Shown piece after piece: positions 57,601-64,000 of a DNA stretch of 64,000 nt. The notes beneath the pieces were generated by a model. That model did not search any database. It was not told the origin of the DNA and worked only from the letters and a program-made list of their open reading frames with translations. Made by a program: the position numbers and the translations under genes. The DNA is taken from positions 40,328,838 through 40,392,837 of the forward strand of contig CAMZMU010000107.1 in NCBI GenBank assembly GCA_947311845.1, written 5' to 3'. How positions within the stretch are numbered: position 1 is the first letter of the stretch; every line of letters begins with the position of its first letter. This stretch comes from Poa pratensis (taxonomy: Eukaryota > Streptophyta > Magnoliopsida > Poales > Poaceae).

Positions 57601-59561
57601 GACAAGTGGCAGAGAATGCAGAAACACTAGCTTCGATGGTATGCTTTTCTTCACCCTACCTCTGTGTCCATGAAATAAAAATAATGTTGTTAGTTTGCAC
57701 TTCTCAGAATTAGAAGTTCATACTAGCTTCTGTAGGAAGTTTACTTATATAAAAAAACTGGTATTTCATACTAGCTTCTGAAAAATGATTCCCTATAATA
57801 CTGGAATTTAATTTCATACTAAATTCCTATCCAACCTGAACAGGCCCCAAGGAAGCCAGTGACACGCTATGGCTTTGAAGCACAGCTAATTGAGAAGTAC
57901 ACCCGAAATGTGTACAATGTATTCCGGGAACGCTTATGGCACAGCACGGCGTTTCGCATCAAGCAATCACGAGACAAAGCCACAGAGTACCTCGTATACC
58001 ACTACAATCAAAGCAGAGAATTTGCTTGGTCAAGGCATGAGTTTCATGTAATTGCAGATGAAGATGAAGGCAAATTCCAATGCGAGTGCAAACTATGGGA
58101 ACACACTGGTACACATTCTTGTTTATTATGTTTTGCTGTGGGAAAAAGAAGTTCACCTATATTGGTTCTGGGAGTTTACATGATCTTTAACTGGTAGTTC
58201 AGTGTGTTGTTTGTTGATGAAATGTCAGATTAACCAAAAAATATTTTTTGCTCATGTTGTGTAGGGTTGTTCTGCCAGCACGTCATAGCGTTGTTTGAAC
58301 ACCTGCGGCTAGACAGTATACCAGCTGGATACATACTACAAAGATACACGAAGAACCGGTGACAGAAGAAGATTTCAACCGCAAAGATTGTTCAAGGACA
58401 GAAGATAGCGGTGCAACGCTCCAGTACAGGCGGACGATTCTGTACAACGAGGCCATGAAACTTGTAAACAAAGGGTGCTCCTCAGACCAAATGTTTGACA
58501 AGGCGTTGTCTGCATTCAAGGAAGTGAATTATCGTCTGGAAATTGATGCAATAGATGAGGAAAACGCAACTAATCAGTCGCCGCGTGAAGATACCGCTGC
58601 AAGACCTTCTAGTTCTGACGATATACCTCGTGCAGAAGAGACTGCTACTGCTGAACCTTATGCGGATATCCAGCCACCGCTAAAATCACAGACAAAAGGC
58701 AGCAAGAATGCCAAAAAGAATGATGATGGGAAAACGCATAAAACCCAAAAATCTGCCACTAAACGACCAGAGCCAGAGCTAGATGAGAATGGTAATCCTA
58801 AAGGTGAAAGGCTGTGCAGCAACTGCAATAGAATTGCAGGACACAATGCCAGATCATGCAAGAGGAGACAGCTTGAGCAGCAGCTGATTGAGGCTCATCA
58901 GAAGGTGCATGGGACTACGAGCACTCCACAAAATTTTAAGCTGTCCATCAAGAAGTTGCTTTCAAAACAAAGGTTCAGGAATGTGGATGATGAAGACATG
59001 CTGGATACTGATGCTGATGATGATGAGGATGATTCTGGAAATGAAACTGAACAAGACGGCCTGGGAACACAAGAAGAAGCTTCAGATGATTACAACGAAT
59101 CGACCCAGGATGGCGACGATACAGAGGAACAGAATGAAGAACCCACGTTTGAAGATCGTAGCAACCATGAAGCACAGCAACAAGTTGAGGAAGCAGCTGT
59201 TCCAGAGGCGGAAAGTCAACGGAGATGCAGCCTATGCAATGAAAAAAAGTGGCACAACTCGAGGACTTGTCCAAGGAAGCTGGAGATCCTCCAAGCGAAA
59301 CTTTCAGCGCATCAGGTGGGCGTGAGCGAGAGAATGGTGCCGCAAGGGAAAAGGACGTGTGGAGATTGTGGAAAAATAAGAGGACACAATGCAAGGACGT
59401 GCAAGAGGTTGATGCTAGAAGAAGAGCTGAGAAAGACCTTGCAGACGCACCAAAGTGCTGTAAACACCAAAAGAACACAGCAGCAACACACAAACGATAG
59501 CCAGGCTGGCACACAATCAACAACACCGCCGAGAAGAAGCAAAAGGCTGCAGAAACCATAG
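54628..59561 (+). CDS. FAR1/FHY3-type MULE transposase with C-terminal zinc knuckles
   Basis: Seven exons with matching phases: 54628-54708, 55021-55974, 56104-56597, 56707-57089, 57181-57638, 57844-58108, 58265-59561 (about 1,300 residues). The start MAPVRRHIAGFP carries a basic KRPP stretch. Exon 3 has the FAR1 zinc-binding DNA-binding domain (YEFYNTYAKHTGFGIRKA, GCKALIRFK, HDHNHPL). Exons 4-5 hold the MULE DDE core: Asp in TFDTTYKTNKY, Asp in TDQCPAM, Glu in QRSESMN. Exons 6-7 form a SWIM finger (CECKLWEHTGLFCQH). The tail has three knuckles, CSNCNRIAGHNARSC, CSLCNEKKWHNSRTC and CGDCGKIRGHNARTC, and an acidic stretch. As assembled, compensating one-base changes near 55309 and 55755 and one near 58357 (stop after YTKNR) break the frame; short GGGG, AAA and CC runs there make sequence error possible. 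Confidence 0.88.
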
Positions 59562-60445
59562 TGAAAAAATATAGAGGAGAAAAAGATAGCACCAAAGTAT
59601 ACATTGTGTTAGTGGGATTTACCAGAAAAAATAGCTTGTATGCATATTAGCACACATGAACAAAAATGTAAAAAACCAGTAATATACATAGTAGTTACTC
59701 TTTTTTTGTGGTAATAATAATGTTGTTTCTGATATTAATGTTTGCGTAATAAATATTAAACAGGTGTTGAACTATATAAGGGAGGTTCACATGTCTGTTT
59801 AAGGGAGGTTCACATGTCTGTTTAAGGGAGGTTCACATATCTGTGTAAGGGAGGTTCACATATCGCTGAAAATTTGGGAGAAAGCAGCCAAGACTCGCAG
59901 AAACTAGTATGCTTAGGAACAAAAGTGGATTAACCTCAGTCTATTTTTAGTTCAGTTTTAGACTGTAGAACCTGGATTAGCTTGTGTATTCCTCTGAAGA
60001 TATCAGATATCTTATGAAAAAAGGAAAAAGAAAAACATATGCATACGTTCACTTTCTTTTTTGCAGTCTTTGTTGTGGTGGTTGTATACAACTTGTGAAA
60101 ATGAAAGGAAAAGGGAAGCTCAGGCTGGAATGGGATGTGAGTGGCATAACGTATGGGAAGTTGTACTGTAACTTATACAGAGGTTCACTAACTCGGACAC
60201 AGGAGGTTCACTTCTTTGCTTACAGGAGGTATCAGAATAATGTTCTGAAAAACTGCTGAGATTAAACGGGTACCAAAAACATTAGATATAAATTAGATGT
60301 TCACAAACAGGAGGTACATCAAGTTCACCCTAAAAAAAAGAAGGATAAAACACTAATAAGTCTGCGAGTAGGGTAACATCATGGCGTCAAAAAGGATCAC
60401 TACATGTTCTCTTTTTACACACATTACACAACATGGGAGAGTTAT
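59562..60445. other. Convergent intergenic region of the MULE
   Basis: AT-rich sequence between two converging genes, with repeated GGTTCAC motifs. Polyadenylation signals would be expected from both sides. The small open frame at 59984-60259 has no recognised domain and probably is not a gene. Confidence 0.5.
59777..59868 (+). repeat. Tandem 23-bp repeat of the GGAGGTTCACAT motif
   Basis: Four consecutive copies of AAGGGAGGTTCACATGTCTG, the later two with ATATC or ATATCTG variants, lie just beyond the 3' end of the transposase gene. Confidence 0.9.
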
Positions 60446-63400
60446 CTATTGCCTAGCTTGGCGGTGAGCACGATTCTTCACAGCCTGGGTCAGCAGCTCC
60501 TGTGTAGACTGCGATCCTAAACTTCGAAGAAGAACCAAGTCTTGGAGCATATCAGGCCAATCAGAAGGCACAAATAAATTCTTTGGATGGAACAGAAGCT
60601 CGTACATATATTCAGCCTTCCAGTCCTCGACGCGAGCCTTCAGAAAAGCATAAACGAAAAAACAAGTGAAAACCCCGTTCATATTGATTTGTAAAAAGCA
60701 AAAAGTGTTCTGAAATAATAACAAAAAATACAACAGGGACTTACATCGGTGTTGATGATCTTCTCTACAAACTTTAGACCATCATAAACGCAAGCAAGCC
60801 TCAGAACATAGAATCCACACTCGTTGGCACCCTGTCGTGGTGTTGGAACATAGTGGCAATCTTCTGCTGCTTCTTCCCAATCAACTTGATTGTGCTGGTC
60901 GTATTCTTCAGCCCCGTACACCTCCTTCATGACAGCCACCAATCTCTTAACCTGGATGTAATATATTCACAGAGAAAAAGAAGAATTAGGAGAAAAAGAA
61001 AAATATGGTACACAACAGATAGCGCGAAGGCACATATAGATGATTGGAACCAAACTTACAATTTCAACACGGTGCTTGTGGTGCTCTTTCCTGGTTAAGT
61101 GTGTCATTTCGGTATACCGCCTCGAGTCAATGATATCAAACTCCCCAGTGTACTTATTTATGACGTACAACGAGTAGTGGCCGTTTACGAAATGAGGAAT
61201 TTCAATCTGAGATAACAGGGGGTTCAGGTTACACAAAAACAAAAGTTCAATCTGCATATAATAAAAATTGGGAAAAGGCGAGAAAAATTACCAGTTTTGC
61301 AGTCAAAATGTTCTCAGAAACCCTCACGTATTCATTCCACTGTCTAGCAGCTAATTTAACGTCGAATGGGGGCCTCTGGATAGGATTACCTTTGGAGTCC
61401 TTCAGATCGAATGGTACGAAGTCAAGAAGGTACTGCATGGAGAAAAATAAAAACACACATGGAGTTCAGATTGCTTGGTTTTTTTTGGGGAGTTCAGATA
61501 GAAGCTCATTAGACGTTCTTGTATTTTACAATAGAAAAAATAAGGTTAAGGCAACTTACTGGGATTGTGTTCGGTGAGAGCAAAACACGTTCGCCTGATT
61601 GGAACAAGTGATTCATCTCCCCAGAATCTTTCCAGTACGAGATTATCCAATCCATGATGTCAAGTTCCATCATTTCACAACGTCCGAAAATGCTATACAT
61701 GCGGTTGGCATCAATAAAAACAGGATCATCTCTGGTCATGAACATCACCAGGGGTGAACTGCAGGAGCATAAAAAAAGGTGTGAGAACATTGGAGCCCAA
61801 ATAAAAAATATTCAACTATTTTTTAGGCAACAAAATAAAAACATAAAAAATAACATGCAGCATTACTCACTCGCCGTGGACACTCCTATACTCCTTGCTT
61901 AATATTAAGTTTTTGATATCCTTGGCACCCAATAGATGACGGAACTCAGGAATGATAAGCTTTGGGACTTTAATACTCGACTTCTTGAAGACCTTTGACG
62001 GCATCTTCTTAGAGCCACCTGGATTTTTCGCAGTGGGCAACTTCTTTGGTGGTACAGCCTTTTGAGTGACAAAGTCACTGCTGTCAGAACTGCGAGGCTG
62101 CGCATCCTTAGAGACATGATTATCTTTGCGCTTCCAGAATGCATCACTGACGAAATCATCATCATCGTCTTCAACTTCAACAACAGTAGACTTCCCTTTG
62201 TTTCCAGTAGAAGAAGACTTATTAGACCTTGTTTTGACAGTGGGATGAAGACGGGCAACAACCTTCTGTGCCTTGCTTTTGACCTTCACAACATCTTCTT
62301 CACCAATGGGGGTAAAATCAGGTATGTAGCCTTGAGATCCAAATAAAGAATAGTTATCCTCCTCCATGTCAAGACGCTCTCCTGAAAAACAAATCACAAA
62401 GCAGGAGTTCAGTACTCTCCAAAAAATTAAAATAGTTCATTCCAATAGCAAGCAGAGGTTCATACATAGGGTAAACTGAAGTTTAAAAATAGTTGGGGAC
62501 AGAAAAAGAATAGAAACATTGTAGTTACTACCTGGTTCAACACCAATAGCGCTCTTGAGGTCTATGATCAAATCACTCGCGGTCAACCAGCTGTAAAGCA
62601 TAGTCATCCTGATGTTCATAATGTCCTTTTGCCCGAAGTCTATCAGGCCATGGCCATCATAGGATTGCAAATTTTGCAGCATGAAGAAGCCACAGTCATG
62701 ACTGCGCATTGCACCATGGAGAAAAAAATTAGCTGGATAGAATCAACAATAGCTGGGGTTTGCACGGTTGTGTGCAGAAAAAAAATGTCGAAACTGAAGA
62801 TCTAGTCATTAAGGTATGTGCTTACGTGTTCTCTTGTCTTGGCGAATTGCGATAACCCAAACCCCAGCTATCAATTGATTTTGGCTCAAAGGAATTCCCT
62901 TGTGAGTCTCTTGCTTCCCTCCATAATTTCTTTATATTACGCGCCATCAAATGTATAACCTTCTTGCCATCTGGATCCAAAGGTCCTCGCAGGGAATCGA
63001 TGAGCTCAAAACATTTCAACTTCACATTGATAGCCACTACACAGAAGTGGCCAATGACATCAACAGGTCCATCTAGTACAGCAAACAAAACCTGCAGAAA
63101 AAAGAAAGAGACAATGCAAATACACAATAAAAAATTCGCTAGAAAAGAACGAAGAAATCAGAGAATGTGCAAGGAACATGTAACCAAAAACAACACAAAA
63201 ATTGTGCTTACAATATCTTTCTTGTCTAAGCGTTCATCAGAAGCCGGATCAAAAAATCTCATCAAAACATTACTTGTTAAGTTTCCTTCGAATAGATGCC
63301 TCTGGTTGAATAAAAAAACAAAGCAAAAACAACAAAAAAGAAACAGTTAAAAATAAACTAAAAAAGAAAAACAAGGGAGGTTCACATATAAAAGTTGAAA

Positions 63401-64000
63401 AAGAGGTACACATACAGAGACGACATATGAAGCGACAAGTTTGTTCGAGTGCCTGAACTTTCGACCAATCATAAATGATCCAACAGTAGCCGTGAATGAA
63501 CATAGATAACCATAAGGGCAAAAAGCTTTGCCAACTTGTCCAATCGTGCAACGACATTCATCGAGATCGAAAAGTACATCATCCCTGCGGACAGAAAAAA
63601 ATGGACATAAAAAGAAGAGACATATTAAGGAGGTTCACATTGTAATACTTGGAAGTTAACAATGGCAAAATAATGTACTGGAGGGTATTAAAGCGCACAT
63701 TTTATTGGGATCCTTCCTCAGCCTACAAACTGCTTCATAAACTTCTATTATTTTCTTCATAATTGGCATATCAGAGAGCGAAAAACTCGAGCCTGGTCTG
63801 GAAGCTGCAAAGTTAACCAAAAAAATGATTAAATGAGGAGTTCACATATATGTGTTGGGGAGTTTAAGTTTGGTGCATATGCGTCTTGCCTTGTTCTTGC
63901 GAAGGTTCATCATCAGCATGGACATTAGCAGTCCCCTTCTGGGTTTCTTCAGCTGGTATGTCAGCACATAAATCGTCTTGTTTAGCTAGCCCATCATCAG
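60446..64000 (-). CDS. MULE-borne protein with two tandem Ulp1/C48 cysteine-protease domains (5' end outside window)
   Basis: Twelve exons read leftwards: 64000-63890, 63804-63699, 63584-63416, 63301-63212, 63091-62826, 62701-62532, 62381-61871, 61758-61560, 61432-61292, 61206-61060, 60951-60745, 60637-60446 (stop TAG). All phases join; 10 introns are GT-AG and the first visible one GC-AG. This gives about 769 residues in one frame without a break. Domain 1: His in GHFCVVAIN, Asp in FELIDSLRG, Gln and Cys in RQENTHDCGFFML. A basic, acidic-patched linker (exon 7, with VEVEDDDDDF) follows. Domain 2: His in NGHYSLYVIN, Asp in FDIIDSRR, Gln and Cys in RQGANECGFYVLRLA. C48 enzymes remove or process SUMO-like modifiers. 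Ulp1-like genes in MULEs are known (Kaonashi type); two complete candidate catalytic sets in one protein is the unusual point. Confidence 0.85.

Larger units (their letters stand above)
54007..64000. mobile_element. Mutator-like element (MULE) with FAR1-type transposase and tandem-Ulp1 gene; right end outside window
   Basis: The left end is taken as GGACAGGACTATTCTAGACA, directly after the TA run. It carries two direct copies of TATTCTAGACAAC (54016 and 54052). Inside, a plus-strand FAR1/MULE transposase gene (54628-59561) converges with a minus-strand gene for a protein with two Ulp1 domains (60446 to beyond 64000). A shared repeated motif in their introns and in the gap between them supports one element. 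The right TIR and target duplication cannot be seen. Confidence 0.72.

Noticed and set aside
59984..60259. A 91-residue ORF between the two MULE genes
   Set aside because: It has no domain, includes copies of the dispersed GGTTCAC motif and lies in the convergent 3' region.
1..64000. CRISPR arrays, bacterial promoters, ribosome-binding sites or phage attachment sites
   Set aside because: The sequence is clearly plant nuclear; the repeats lack the spacer-repeat pattern, and intron-containing transposon genes exclude a prokaryotic reading.
1..64000. tRNA or rRNA genes
   Set aside because: I looked for cloverleaf-type and conserved rRNA stretches and saw none; the only tRNA-related sequence is the primer-binding site at 34461-34476.

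Overview
This is a transposon-packed stretch of a grass nuclear genome. The repeat families (CACTA with GGTCCCGGTT subterminal repeats, the LTR family beginning TGATACGTCTCC, Myb/SANT-type Harbinger, grass Helitrons) and a JIP23-like gene relic point to the tribe Triticeae (wheat, barley, rye and relatives). Genes have introns with GT-AG borders. There are no operons, rRNA, tRNA or CRISPR arrays. Apart from element-borne genes, the only host genes I can support are broken: a jasmonate-induced-protein-like relic near the left edge and two relics of one F-box-associated family.

Layout. 0.4-1.7 kb: JIP23-like relic. 2.16-13.21 kb: an 11-kb CACTA element (3-bp target duplication AGA) holding a decayed ORF1 fused to a Ulp1-type protease, only the 3' end of its TNP2 transposase, several tandem arrays, an unrecognised acidic ORF, and an intact 231-residue DEDDy exonuclease with its own TATA box. 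13.7-14.0 kb: F-box-associated relic. 14.06-19.19 kb: two abutting Helitrons. 19.29-28.50 kb: a minus-strand Helitron split by a 6.4-kb Copia element. 29.08-35.21 kb: an F-box gene split by a 5.1-kb Copia element with apparently identical 130-bp LTRs. 35.2-35.9 kb: a short hAT element with an 8-bp duplication. 39.18-41.99 kb: a Harbinger element carrying Myb/SANT and viroplasmin-like relics. 42.3-50.6 kb: a LINE split by a 3.7-kb non-coding LTR element. 51.2-54.0 kb: a TA-flanked element with terminal inverted repeats. 54.0 kb to the right edge: a Mutator-like element (MULE) with its right end outside the window.

The MULE is the most interesting part. On the plus strand it encodes a FAR1-type transposase (FAR1 DNA-binding domain, DDE core, SWIM finger, then three zinc knuckles). 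Converging on the minus strand is a 12-exon gene whose splice phases and frame can be followed without a break. That gene carries two Ulp1/C48 cysteine-protease domains in tandem, each with candidate His, Asp, Gln and Cys. A short motif, GGAGGTTCACAT and variants, recurs in one orientation through the non-coding parts of this element. Two unrelated transposon classes here (CACTA and MULE) therefore carry a Ulp1-like protease.

Caution: nearly every long transposon ORF shows single-base frameshifts, several at short homopolymers. Some may be assembly errors and not true mutations. All domain calls are by eye; no database search or alignment was run.
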